A stretch of 64,000 bases of DNA from Sipunculus nudus (taxonomy: Eukaryota; Annelida; Sipuncula; Golfingiida; Sipunculidae): positions 21,676,058-21,740,057 of the forward strand of contig CM049310.1 in assembly GCA_026874595.1 (NCBI GenBank). The letters run 5' to 3'. The translations under genes were made by a program, and so were the position numbers. Positions 25,401 through 36,574 of the stretch are shown piece by piece. Each line of letters opens with the position of its first letter. The stretch's first letter is position 1. The notes under the pieces are model-generated. The model searched no databases and was not told the origin of the DNA. It saw only the letters and a program-made list of their open reading frames with translations.

Positions 25401-28400
25401 GCCGAAGTGATTCTGGTTGATTGCATGGGGTTACAATCCATAACAGACTCTGTTGTCTGTAGTTTTGTATCCAGTCCCCTGTGAAACTGTATTCCCTGAT
25501 TCGCTTCATTGCTGATATATTTCTCAATTTTAACATTTTGCTGTTCTCCTTCAACAATGCTAGTTTTATCAAAGTGTGTCAGTGACAGTGACTGTATCAT
25601 CATCCTGGATGAGTTTGACTCATCAGGACAGGGCACAAGGATTTCATCCTCCTTGGGAGAGTCTTTGACTTGGCCAAATGTGTTCTGTTTATATTCAACA
25701 TGTGACACAATTTTAAAAAGTGTTTCTTTTACATCTATTTCAAAATCATTAAATGTATCAATCAGGTCTTCATTAATATTCTCTTGAGGAACATTAATCT
25801 CTTCATGAGCTGTATCAACTGGCATTATTGGTGTACAGGCTGAAGGATTTGAGAAGCAAGTCTTCTTGTCTTCATTAATTGGGACCCCATTTCTTTCACT
25901 GGTCTCTTCTATCACTGACTCATGTTGTTTCTCATGATCATCAGCTGTTTCAGCTCTGTCTTGGTCAATATTGTGATCTGCAGGCTCAAGATATGAATTA
26001 CATGCAGAGTGACTATAGGGACAAACAGCTTCTTCTGATGGCAAAAATTTGAGTTCTGTGTGTGCAGCTGACATAACTGAGGAGTCATTTCCTTGGTGAC
26101 ACACCACTTCCAGGGGCCTGGTTCCTTCATTTGTTAACACTGTGGTGGCAGAGTCTGAAACAGAACACACAAAACTTTCATTCTCATGCACTCTTTTATT
26201 ACTATATGGTAAAAGGTCAGCTTTTTGTCCTACAGATAGAGTTGCAATTTGTTCATTTGGTTGCTCTATTTGCTTTTCATGTATGCTGTTCAGCAGATGT
26301 ACCATGCTAGTACTTGACTGTGTGTTTTCCTGATTCATAGCACTATCTGAAGAGGGTTTCAGCAAATCAAAGGATTTACCATCTTCTGTTTCAACTGGCA
26401 TGCTGGATGCTAAAACTGGTGCTGATTCTTGTGCTCTAACACTCATTTTGCTTTCCTGTATGCTGTCTCCTGACACTGTATCTACTATTTTGAGTGCAGG
26501 TAAGCATTCATTACATGTAATTTCTTCACTCTCTTTCTCAGTGTCTTTTGTAAAATTATCAACAGGTGTCTCATTTGTGATTGTAGCTTTTTCAGGCTCT
26601 TTCATTTTACATTGAGCATTCTTGTTGGCCTTCATTGATGGCTTAACATTCTTGCAAAACTTTGGGATTAACTTGCCAATTTGTGATAGTGGTAATTCAA
26701 ATTCTGATGAGGAAAGAACAGCCTTTTCCTTGGATCCTTCCTGTTTTGTCCTGAAAATTTAAACATATTGTATATAGCAACAAGATAAAAGACTTGACCA
26801 TTACATCACCATCACTCTGCAGGGTCTAAAAGCATACAAAATTCTGGACAACCTGGCGATTTTTTTTTCTGAAAATATTTCCTTTAACAGTAATTATAAA
26901 TTGCCTATCTGGTTAGCAATTTGCAGTTGTGACAGTAAACATACAAAAAAGTGATCATTCAATTTTCATCAAGCTCTGCATGATGGCAGGAATCCATATA
27001 CAGACTGAGTGTATGTCAGTGATTGAGCATACCCTATTTTAGTACAATCTATGTAGATAAAAAATCTAGTCTTTTATTGGACATTTTACAAACAAGATTT
27101 TCCCTACAAGGTACAGGTCACCATTATTCCACTTTTATTTCCAATCAATCTACAAGACTTGTCTAGATGTTGAACTAGAACTGTCTAACATTTAAAATGG
27201 TCTGCTTATGGAAAGAGATCCAGATGGACAGATTAGGGGCAAAGGACCTATCTTTAGCTCAGACCACTCAAAGTCAGCTGAGCATAAATAATCCTAAATA
27301 ATACATATTGAATTGTTCCAGATATCTGCACTCTTTTTCTGATAAATTTTAAATGAATGAAACCTTGCTCATTGATACAGTAAAACCTGGAATTTCAACC
27401 ACCAATGTGACCACGATAAAGTGGTTGCATTTCCAAGGTGGTCATTTAAGTGAGGTTTGACTATTAAGTGTCTTACAAAAGCTCATCTGTCCGTAAGTTA
27501 ATTTTAAAAGTTCTGTGACAGCAGGGAGCTATTATGTATAATTTGGAATCACTGATTATGTTTTCCACGTAAATCTACAAAACAAGACAGGAATTAAAGG
27601 CTACACATTTTGTATAATTTTATTTATTAATACTGAAAAAAAAGAGAAAATGTCAAATTTCCTCAGCCAAAACACAGTTTCTATATAATTAGCCTTATGG
27701 TGAGTTATATATGAACTAATTATAAATCTTAACTGACCAGTGAGTCAATCAAAGCTAAGGCCCATGCATCATGGATTTAAAAATAATCATAATCATAAAA
27801 AGATAAAAACCATCGATGCAAACCTTCCTGGGCATTGTATGAACATTAGTGAACCTGCTTTGCTCTATGCCCTTCATTAGTTTCATCTACTGCCCTACTA
27901 ATTAGTAACATAATGCATTTGATTGCACCAGACCCTCTGCTAGGCCTTACCAGGCAACGTTTACTCTGTACTTAGTGGTTGCATAATTGAGGTTCAGGTC
28001 ACCCACTGGGACCAAAATAAGTGGTCGTAAAACAAAAGAATCAGGTGCCAGCTATTCCGAGGTTTCAATATATAATAAAAGAGCGAAAAAATATAGGGAC
28101 CATGAAAAATTGTTCGTAATTAAGAGGTGGTCCCTATACTGAGGTAGAGGTCATTAGGTAAGGTTTAACTGTATATACCACATGTCAAAAGGTGAAGACG
28201 GCTATTAGAAATAAAGCAGACAAATGATATGATTTAATACCTGATATAGTGTTCATAATAATCTGAATGGAGTCAGACACAATAAAAGACAGTAAATTGG
28301 AACACTGACATTGCTAAGAAAAAAAAGGTTTGCATGTTATTACAGAGTGAGTTTCTATGTTTATCAAATAGGTTGTATTACACTGATCCTTTCAAGCTGG

Positions 28401-29969
28401 TATAAGTAATGATGTATTTCACCTTGTGATACTATTTGAAGATGTGTTTGCAGTTTTAGTCCGCCTGGCACATTTTGATTGGCTTGTCTGTTTTGTCACT
28501 GAAGACAGTCCTAAAAATATATGTGTTGTTATGTACAATATGGAACATGAAATAACATGATATGAAACATTATGGCTTACAGAATATATATATCACCTCT
28601 ACTAGCATGTCACTTCAAATGAGCATACACAGTGCATTTTACACATAAGTATTATATGTCATATACATTTAAATGTTTCCTTTTAAAATTATCCTGAATT
28701 TATATCCTTCAGCATAAACACTTTCTGAGGTAGGACATAGCATTTATGTTAAGGCATTGCACTTTGGAGCAGGTGGACTTTGGAGAATACTACAACATGC
28801 TAAAATCCCAATAGAACCACAGAGATTTGCTCAGATATCTTAAACACAGGTTGTGATACCTTAATTGTGTACATTAAACCTGCAAACCAGGAGACACACA
28901 AAATAAAAAATCAAACTTTCTGCATGATTCCCTAAACTAATTATATTAGACAGTGCCACTAAAAGCCATGGATGTATCTGATCGACAGAAAAGAAATATT
29001 GGCAACTAGAAAGTTAATTACACTTACCAAAAAAATATCTCTAGGTCTACAGTTGTACGTTTGACTTGTATTAAGTTGTAAAAAGACTATTGGTTTAAAT
29101 GTACGAAAAAAACCTTCCAGTTATCTAAGTTATCATTTACATTATAACAGTGTGTCAATACTTTTATGTTTAGAAAGTTGCAGGCATCCATGAAAAAAAA
29201 TGATATTCAAGGGAATCTGGAAGAGTGCATGTGACACCCTAAGCCATCTTGTGGCTATTAAATGAACCACTCTGGTTCTGTATGCTCAATGTTAAAAGAA
29301 ATGCTGCTAAAAAGAAATTTACATAAAATACTTCAAAACACCTATATCAGTTATATGATTTAGAAAACTTTAAGGATTCGACCTGAAATTATTCAAAAGG
29401 TTGAGCTCTATAAATCATATATATATATATATATAAACTGTGGTTGCCTTTTTGTTCACGAGAGTTTTAATTTCGCGATATTCGCGAATGGGAAATAATC
29501 GTGAAAATGAAACCCTCAGGAATAATCGGCCAATTGAGAATGTCCTTCTTATTTAGTGTAATCAATACTTGTATGGTAATAGGTTTAAACAAAGAGAATT
29601 TTAAAAAAAAATTACATCCTTGCAGGTATAGGGAAATGTAAGCCTTAAATTTGAACTAAACCACCTATACTGTGTGTGCGGGCATATCATTATATAAGAA
29701 AATGTCACAAACTCATGACTTATTCTCATTTTATAATATACACAGGTATATGGCTTTGCCAAAGATTTTATATAGATTCTTGTGAGATCTCGAAAATGAA
29801 ACCCTCGCAAAACATTAAAAATGGAAAAATTGCGAAATTTCAGCCTCGCGAATATGAAGCCAACCACAGTATATATATATAGATATGGATTAGGTATATC
29901 TATGATCTACCTTCTTTTTTTGTTTCCCTCCTCCTCCTCCTAGAATCACGGTCAGTTTTCCCCATGCTT
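22462..29969 (-). CDS. Uncharacterised acidic protein, about 674 aa, six exons
   Basis: Family not recognised. Exons, 5' to 3' on the minus strand: 29969-29911 (ATG at 29965-29963), 28510-28423, 26750-25099, 24452-24344, 22739-22635, and a tentative last exon 22477-22462. All have AG/GT borders and the phases agree, summing to 2025 nt. The N terminus is strongly basic (MGKTDRDSRRRRRETKKEG), likely a nuclear signal. A short conserved-looking segment follows (FELPLSQIGKLIPKFCKNVK). The large exon is low-complexity, rich in Glu, Ser, Thr and Asn, with no recognised domain. The C-terminal exons encode a more ordered-looking segment (ELTDSQLCAGIPSWPSEHTG, then GFAESAVKNMTGAFENGDEI). A nuclear protein with short motifs flanking a disordered middle is the most that can be said. 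It is convergent with Notch and head-to-head with the gene at 31420. Confidence 0.7.
22635..22739 (-). CDS. Exon 5 of the 674-aa gene
   Basis: Encodes LTSGFAESAVKNMTGAFENG and DEILMPVLTSLSKLK. Acceptor TATCTCAG, donor GTAAGT. The phase matches the preceding exon. Confidence 0.65.
23178..24317. mobile_element. TIR-bounded element with about 277-bp tandem core
   Basis: Lies in the intron between 22739 and 24344. Left end TATCCGCCAAAA and right end TTTTCGCGGATA are imperfect inverted repeats. Between them a unit of about 277 bp repeats about 3.5 times (GAGTGATTTTATCCCACGGC at about 23377 and 23654, diverged near 23928). Each unit contains GTGGCGCCACC or a close variant and a CAGACAAAC/GGACG block. 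No coding region was recognised. Confidence 0.65.
24344..24452 (-). CDS. Exon 4 of the 674-aa gene
   Basis: Encodes LSHQNGQDMFESSCTDELTD then SQLCAGIPSWPSEHTG. Acceptor CTTGGCTTCAG, donor GTAAGT. It needs a phase-1 donor upstream, which fixes the donor choice at 25099 rather than 25088. Confidence 0.7.
25099..26750 (-). CDS. Exon 3 (large exon) of the 674-aa gene
   Basis: Open for more than 550 codons. Begins TKQEGSKEKAVLSSSEFELP and ends SGQQLQHTG. It is Glu/Ser/Thr/Asn-rich without recognised domains. Acceptor AAATTTTCAG at the high end; donor CACAG/GTAGGG at the low end. Confidence 0.85.
27240..27295 (+). repeat. Hairpin terminus remnant
   Basis: TTTAGCTCAGACCACTCAAA then GTCAGCTGAGC repeats the hairpin terminus of the elements at 10738, 52428 and 58777. 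Isolated and diverged. Confidence 0.45.
27378..28171. mobile_element. MITE with TA target duplication, about 794 bp
   Basis: Left end CAGTAAAACCT and right end AGGTTTAACTG are inverted repeats, each flanked by TA (27376-27377 and 28172-28173). Subterminal GTGGTC/GACCAC motifs recur in both halves. No coding capacity. TA duplication and short inverted ends fit a Tc1/mariner-type non-autonomous element. Intronic in the minus-strand gene. Confidence 0.7.
28423..28510 (-). CDS. Exon 2 of the 674-aa gene
   Basis: Encodes LSSVTKQTSQSKCARRTKTA then NTSSNSIT. Acceptor ATTTTTAG, donor GTGAAA. Phases on both sides match the neighbouring exons. Confidence 0.65.
29437..29871. mobile_element. MITE with ACTGTGGTTG inverted ends, about 435 bp
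   Basis: ACTGTGGTTGCCTT at the left and the reverse complement of ACTGTGGTTGGCTT at the right, embedded in TA-rich flanks. Subterminal TTCGCGATATTCGCGAA and CTCGCGAATAT blocks are also inverted. It ends only about 40 bp from the splice donor of the first coding exon of the minus-strand gene. Confidence 0.7.
29911..29969 (-). CDS. First coding exon of the 674-aa gene
   Basis: ATG at 29965-29963, then MGKTDRDSRRRRRETKKE and donor GTAGAT. CTTGTTGTTTTAAG just upstream of the ATG looks like an acceptor, so a separate 5' UTR exon is expected. The start is chosen because downstream phases fit and the basic N terminus is plausible. Confidence 0.6.
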
Positions 29970-31004
29970 CTTAAAACAACAAGGAGATATAAAGCACACT
30001 TAATTTTTGAGTATATGTAATATATGTTATATTTTCTCACACTTTCAAATGATTTTCATTTTTTTAATTTCTCAAAAGGAGATTTCAGACAGTAGTACCT
30101 GTCTTGCAACAACAAAAATCAATACTTTTACTGAAACATTAGCAAAAAATGTTTGTGCAAAATGAGGTTTAATTGAACACCTTAAAGGAAAACATACATT
30201 GTATTCACATTCAATAAAACTGCCATAGTTTTACAGATTGTCACTCATATCTGTAAAGTACTATCAAATTTTGGACAAAAATGAAATAATAATAATTATG
30301 ATAACAAAAACAACAACATTTAACAACAACAATTATTACTGTTATTAATATTATTATTAATATTATTACAATCATTATTTAAAGCTGAGACAGACTTATA
30401 AAAACCATTATGAAAAAACAGGTTGACACAAATTGCACTGAAATGTGAAATCATGAGTTCAGAAATGTAAATTTTAGTGTTAATTCAAAAAGCTTTAACC
30501 ATATGTTAGTGACATATGATAATTAGAAAAATAATATTAATAATGTTAACAACAACAATTAATATTAATTTATGATTATGAATTTACATTAAAAAAGTTC
30601 CTATAGCCCATGCTGTAGGAATCAGAAGAAAGGACAGTTGAAGCACTGATTACAATCTGATAAAAAAAAATACTTTTTTTTCATTTAACGTTAATTAAAC
30701 TTACTTAAACTTTTAAAGTATGCGTACAGTGACTGTCACTGTCAGTGTTTAATGCCAATATTTATACATCTATTACTATTTAATTAGTATACGACTGTGA
30801 AGTTCGACTATTAAGTATTAACCCCCATCACACATGTACAAACGCACACAAACACACTTCTGTGGGCTGTTTATATTGCAAATTTTAGCCTCAAATGAAA
30901 TAAGTTTCGTTAAGTTATTAAGAATTAAAAAAGGACTTCATTTATATAAATTCTGATTTTTTAAACGTGTATATTAATGCATATAAAGTTATACATGAAG
31001 ATAC

Positions 31005-31070
31005 CTGGATGTTGATGTCAAAATTTAGCAGACGACGCAGTTACGTGAAATATAACGCCCGCTGCAACAA
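31005..31070 (-). other. Possible 5' UTR exon of the minus-strand gene
   Basis: ACATCAACATCCAG/GTATCT on the minus strand is a good donor. It lies about 1 kb upstream of the first coding exon, in a locally CpG-richer patch. The upper limit is arbitrary. Confidence 0.3.
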
Positions 31071-31419
31071 GCATGGGCGATACAGTTTTTATTATTTCAC
31101 ACAGAAAACGAGAATACAGTGGTGATTGGCATCTATTTTATAGATTTAATTTTCTTCACATAGAACACTTTCATGTGGTCTTTTTATACTTCAAAGGAAA
31201 TTCTATCTCTAAAATCACGGGTACACCTCAAAACAGTTACGACCTAAAGTGAAATATAAATACTATTTTCTCCCAGGCACACATGCCACCCAGCACGCAC
31301 AGGTCTGTGCTGGGGACTCCGTCATTGTTCAAGTTTGACAGCTGGGTGTGTGTGAAATTTTGCGGTCCTCTGTCTGAGGAGCTGTTTGCAGAAATTTTGG
31401 AGCAGCAACGGACAGCAGC
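31005..31419. promoter_or_regulatory. Probable divergent promoter
   Basis: The interval between the 5' ends of the minus-strand and plus-strand genes is about 400 bp. It has more CpG (GACGACGCAGTTACGTG, AACGCCCGCTGC) than the surroundings. No TATA box was assigned. Inferred from gene orientation. Confidence 0.4.
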
Positions 31420-31521
31420 ATGCCTCGTCTTACAAGAAAGAGGAAGATTAAACCCCTCGAAGACAATATAATACCAGAAGAAGGGTCAAGTGGGAGTAGC
31501 CGTGCCAGAAAAGTGGCCTCG
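31420..31521 (+). CDS. Exon 1 of the 359-aa gene
   Basis: MPRLTRKRKIKPLEDNIIPE through ARKVAS, then donor GTGAGC at 31522. Thirty-four codons, phase 0. Confidence 0.65.
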
Positions 31522-34500
31522 GTGAGCAGGGCTGGGACCAGTGAAATTTGACATTTTGTCTTCTCAGATGTGCAATACAAAGAGAAGAAAACAGTCGTTT
31601 CCCTTTGTCTAAAATTTTTATTTTATTTTTCCTAAAAGGGCTTTCCATTAATATGGCATGTTGCATCCCTCATTTGCTTTTATTCTTTGTTTTAATTTTG
31701 CAGAGAAAAAGTTTTATTTGATTAAAGGGCAGTGACAAATATTAAACATTTTGCCTCAGTGTATCCATTTTCCTCTATGTTTTTCATTTTGGCTCAAGAA
31801 AAAAAAACGACATGGTATGTGCATTTTTAGGCACAGAAATTTATTGTGTATAATTTTTCAGTTCACTTGTATAATTATATTAACAAATTTGACTGATGAT
31901 TCAAATAAATTTGCAAATAAAGTTCCCATCGGTCAACTAAAATTTAAAAAAATAAATTGCAGCCTGCTACATGCAGATTATTCTTTTTCCATAAAATCCC
32001 TTATTTGTTACACCTAATTAATTTTCCGAGAATAATCCAGAAAATAAAATGAAAACTGTTCAGTGCAGTTTTAAAAATGTGTTTATGAATTTGTTTTTAA
32101 ATTATAGCCAAAATTATAGTTATAACTATAGGTATAATTAAGTTAAGAACCTCCAATGGCATTCAATGACCATCAGATAAAATAACAGAAAAAGAGCATG
32201 CAAATCTACGGGGATTACTGATTTTTTTTATTATCCAGGAATTTCCTTTTAATCTCCCTAAAAAAATAATTTAAAAGTTATTTCATAGTTAAACTATGTA
32301 TGTTGGATCCTATCCCTGGAGATTCCATAAGGTTAGTTAAAATTCTCAACTTGAGGACTTCCATTATGTGATGCTGTATCTCTGAATACTTCTGTATCTG
32401 TATCTCACAATCGTCATCAGCAGTCTAGCACCCCTGATAATTTCTCTGTTGTTTTCAAATTAATGATAAAGTAGGCTTTTTGTCTTGTATGCTGTTTTTA
32501 TTAGTACATTATGTAATATGATCAGAGATTAATGACCTATTGCATAAAAGGCCTTCCTGACATAAAAGAATAGATGAAAATGAAATCTGCTTTTATAATT
32601 GGAAATTTGATAGTTTTGTTCTTTAAAACCGTGCATGGAAAATTGATTTACCTGTCAGTGATATGAAAAATAGAGCTGATACCTGCATTGAAATTCTGCC
32701 ACATAAAAGCTAGGAAAAAATGAACATATGGATAAAAATGAAAGAAATGTCTGTCAGTTCTGGGGAAAATGTGTTAAAATTTAGCATTTAATAACCCTTG
32801 GACTTTTGTTGACATACAGTGTGTCTACAGAAAAGAAGTAATGAGTAATGCAATGTTTCTTCCATTTAATCATGATATTTAAGCAATTTGTAGGTTTAAA
32901 TTATTCTAAAATATATGAAATTTATTACAGATTCCTTTATTGTATGCATGCATAATATGTATTTTAAAGTTACCAAATAAATAATGACTATTGAATAACA
33001 GTGAATTTTAATTAATGTTATTGTATTTTGTACTTTTAACATTAAAGTTTAGAATCTTTTGCCCTGAAAATCTGAATGAATCATGATCAATTAATTATCA
33101 ATTAATTATTTACAATCTTCATGAAAAGCTGTTTAGATGAGCCCTGCTATAAAAAAATACCAGTTTTCTTTGTGCTTTTAGCCTGATCAGCCACCTACAG
33201 GAAAGTAAAAGGTTTATGCACCATGTAGTTAACCTCAGAGTTATTTAACTGTGATTTCTGGTCTATTTTATATAAGATTTTTGTTTTAAGTTCCACCATT
33301 TGAACTCATGAATGCATAGAAACCTACCAAACCTTGTTGAAACAGGTAGCGAACTTTGGACTTGAGCACTTGGTAGCTGTTATCTGAATCATACTAGAGT
33401 ACTCTTAACCATGATGACACTTTGCAATGGTTTATTTCTTAAGTTATTGTAAAAACACTAAATATTGTAGATTTTTTCTTGTAGGCTTTGATCATGATTC
33501 ATTTGTGGTGTGCTGCCATGTGCATATAAGAAAATATTACAAATCACAATATAGGCTGACTCAGTTGATAAGAATGTCACAAAAAGTATAAGCATACATT
33601 ATTTAGGAACGTTAGGGACTGACTTATTGACCAAATCAATCAAATAAACACTATATATACATGCTTCTATTACAAGCCGATAAACCTGGTAACCAGGCTT
33701 TTTATCAGGGTTGGGGGATTTATTAAATGAGAGGATGAATGTTGGCTTAATTTTTTAATTCTAAAAGTTAGAATAAAATTTAGATTTTCAGTGGAATACA
33801 GTCATAATTTTTAAATATACACACATATTTTTACATGTATTTTGTGGCACTGTGTTCATGGCGAGAAATTCATACATCTGTATGTTTAACTTAAAGACCA
33901 AGTCAGGGTTGATGTTTACATTTTGGTTGGTTAAATAATTCTTATTGTCAGAAGACTAGTTTGATGTAAGGAAGAAATGAAAAATGAATTAAATATATGT
34001 TTTAAGGCAAGGAAGCTGTTCCTAAAGAAAGAAACGGGGAAAATGCATTTTTTTTGCAGTCTGCCCCCCCCCCCTTCCCAGACCATGGGACCTCTATTAA
34101 TCCTCTTGGGTTGGAACACTCCTTTTCCTAAATCGAGAGTCACCTGTTTTTCACATTTATTGAACATAAAAGTCAGTCATTGACTGGGTCAAATGGCAGG
34201 CAGGGGTTATTCATATGCACAATAGACCGGAATTCTGCGCTGGTGAGCTGTTCTCAAAGTGACCACAGAGGCATTCCAGTCTTTGTTGAAGGCAGTTTTG
34301 CTGTGTTTGGTGGTAACCTCCACGCAATTTTAAAACCTCTAAAAAATCCCTCAAAATGATGTGTACATTAATAGCTATTTATTCTCATAACTATGAGGTC
34401 ACTGCAAGAACAATAACCTTTAAAATGAGGTATAACACAGTGTCATATGCAACGTGGTTTCAGAGAACACTTAGAACAAAAGTGGTCAACTTCCTTTAAT

Positions 34501-36574
34501 AAGTATAAGAAATATACACACATTTACAGAAGTACTTGAGGTTTGAATTAATACTTGAGAGATAGGTTCAAAACCTTTCTGAATCAATTACACTCATTTC
34601 AGCCCTAGCAGCACACTGAAAATGCACAATTTGATACTGTGTAAAATTTGGCAAATCTTGAAAAAGTACCTTTCATCTTGTGCAACATGGCAAACTTTGT
34701 AGCCAGAAACATGATATAGGGTCGTATATATTTTCATTCAAATTTATAGTTGTTCCACTAATTCACTTTATACATTTGTTCAGTGATGACTGATGATCAA
34801 TTATAATCAATGATTCCTTGGTTGATGCAAATGAACTGATAGATAGTCTTGCAGTCCCATAATTGATGGCAAAGATTTGCACATTACTTAGGCTTTGTGA
34901 TGAGGAAAGATCCACTTTCATGTTCCGTAATTTATGCAGGCAAACTTTAGAAAAATATTTGTATAATAATAAATCATAGCGAAGTTTTATACAGATTTAG
35001 GCCATAAAATTATGAGATATATTAGGCAATATGTAGGCATATATCAGTTTAGATGATGTACAGGTCTATATTTGGTAATAAATTTCATGTCAAGAGATCA
35101 ACCAATTTTTGCTGGTCATTTATCATGAAATGACAACTGATTCCCAACACTACTTGAAAGCTATTAATAATTGATCATCATTTGCTGATATGCTGTTGAT
35201 GAGCGATTATTACCATGGAAGCATCTACCAACCCTCCTTTGGGTGTAACTTTATAATATTAGCCAGCTCCTCTGACTAGTGTAAAATACATTTCCAGTAC
35301 TAGATAGATTAAAAACAAGGATGAAGAATATTCAATAGGAAATATGTTTATGAATTTATTGCAGTTTAGGCTTAACCATACAATTGAGAGTACCAACTAC
35401 AATGAACCAATATGCTTCCTACTTTATAAAGTAAAAGTTAGCAGCATAATGTTACAGGTATTTTTTTAATAATAAAAAAAATCAAAATACACTTGCATGA
35501 TTCCATCATATGCACCATTTATTTAATCCAAAGTTTAAGTACAGTTAATAAAGAGAAAAGCATTTTGTACATTCTGATCATAAAATATCATTACAGAAGC
35601 CAGACACCAATGAAAATGTAGCATTCACCAACCCCAGCCCTGCAACGAATGGTCGTGTTCCTCCAACAGCACCTATGTCCAGTAGGATGGGGCCACCTTC
35701 ACGTTCAGATTTTGAGGTAACTTCTCGCTTCTTCAGAATTACCAAAGATGCCTTGAAGTGCAGTTCTAATCTATCGATCATGACATCAGGGGATCTGACT
35801 CTTCATCATGCTGGGGAGTGTCCGGATACCAATAAGGACATAGAGGCGTTCATACTGAAGCACAGGCTACGTCATGGGGATGTTGTGTGCTTTGGTGATT
35901 ATCGCGATACAGGCTCATACATTGTGCTGCAGAATTACCACTCTGGCAAATTCACCTGGGATGAAAACCCGGATGACAGTGGCAGTGGGTACCTCACAAT
36001 CCCAGCCAAAGTGTTATGGCTTGTTAAAGATGCATTAACCAAATACAAATGTCTCCTTAACGGAGACCATGCACTCATAAACTTCTATCTTTCACCTGAA
36101 GACAAGTTTATCGTTGATCACATTGGTGTGGTTCCAGACACTTGGGAGTTTATTCTAAATGTGTCATTTGGAGAGCCAGAAACTTTGTCAGTCAAGTTAC
36201 CAAAAAAGAGCTGGCAAGAATTTGACTTGGTCAAAAATGCAGATGAAACATGGAAGAAACTGAAAGCTTTGCTTGGTCCAGAGCCACCACCTCGAAAACA
36301 AAGTGAGTTCTCAGTCCACTTAAAACTCCAGGGAGAAAAATTGAGAAAATATAAAGAAAAATACACCATAGCTGGGGACAGGTTGGCCTGGTTGACTGTT
36401 AAACCAGAGCTTCCTGAATCTTGGGTGGTCACCAAGGGTCCTGCAGGTCAGATGGCAGATCGAGTCATCTGGGTGTGGCACTTCACTGGACTCGAAGAAC
36501 ACCATGAGCAAGCCAAAAAGTCGGTGCAAGAATTCCTCAAAGGATTCAACTACAAACTCAATTCTAAGATATAA
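31420..36574 (+). CDS. Uncharacterised 359-aa protein, two exons
   Basis: Family not recognised. Exon 1 is 31420-31521 and exon 2 is 35597-36574, joined in phase 0. The N terminus is very basic (MPRLTRKRKIKPLED), a likely nuclear signal, followed by a Ser/Pro-rich disordered linker to about residue 65. The remaining roughly 290 residues are hydrophobic-patterned, with many Trp and aromatic residues, and look like one or two folded beta-rich domains: HGDVVCFGDYRDTGSYIVLQ, TIPAKVLWLVKDALTKYKCL, a PEPPPRK hinge near residue 260, and DRVIWVWHFTGLEEH near the C terminus. No catalytic motif or transmembrane segment is evident. The start is chosen as the first ATG before a clean donor. It is head-to-head with the 674-aa gene. 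Confidence 0.75.
31522..35596 (+). other. Intron of the 359-aa gene
   Basis: About 4.1 kb of AT-rich sequence. Apart from a poly-C run at 34064-34074, no exon, repeat element or RNA gene was recognised on either strand. Confidence 0.55.
35597..36574 (+). CDS. Exon 2 of the 359-aa gene
   Basis: Acceptor ATTACAG, then 325 codons to TAA at 36572-36574. An internal ATG at 35675 could start a 299-aa form if exon 1 is not used. Codon use and the lack of stops over 978 nt support coding. Confidence 0.85.
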   Translation, partial: KPDTNENVAFTNPSPATNGRVPPTAPMSSRMGPPSRSDFEVTSRFFRITKDALKCSSNLSIMTSGDLTLHHAGECPDTNKDIEAFILKHRLRHGDVVCFGDYRDTGSYIVLQNYHSGKFTWDENPDDSGSGYLTIPAKVLWLVKDALTKYKCLLNGDHALINFYLSPEDKFIVDHIGVVPDTWEFILNVSFGEPETLSVKLPKKSWQEFDLVKNADETWKKLKALLGPEPPPRKQSEFSVHLKLQGEKLRKYKEKYTIAGDRLAWLTVKPELPESWVVTKGPAGQMADRVIWVWHFTGLEEHHEQAKKSVQEFLKGFNYKLNSKI

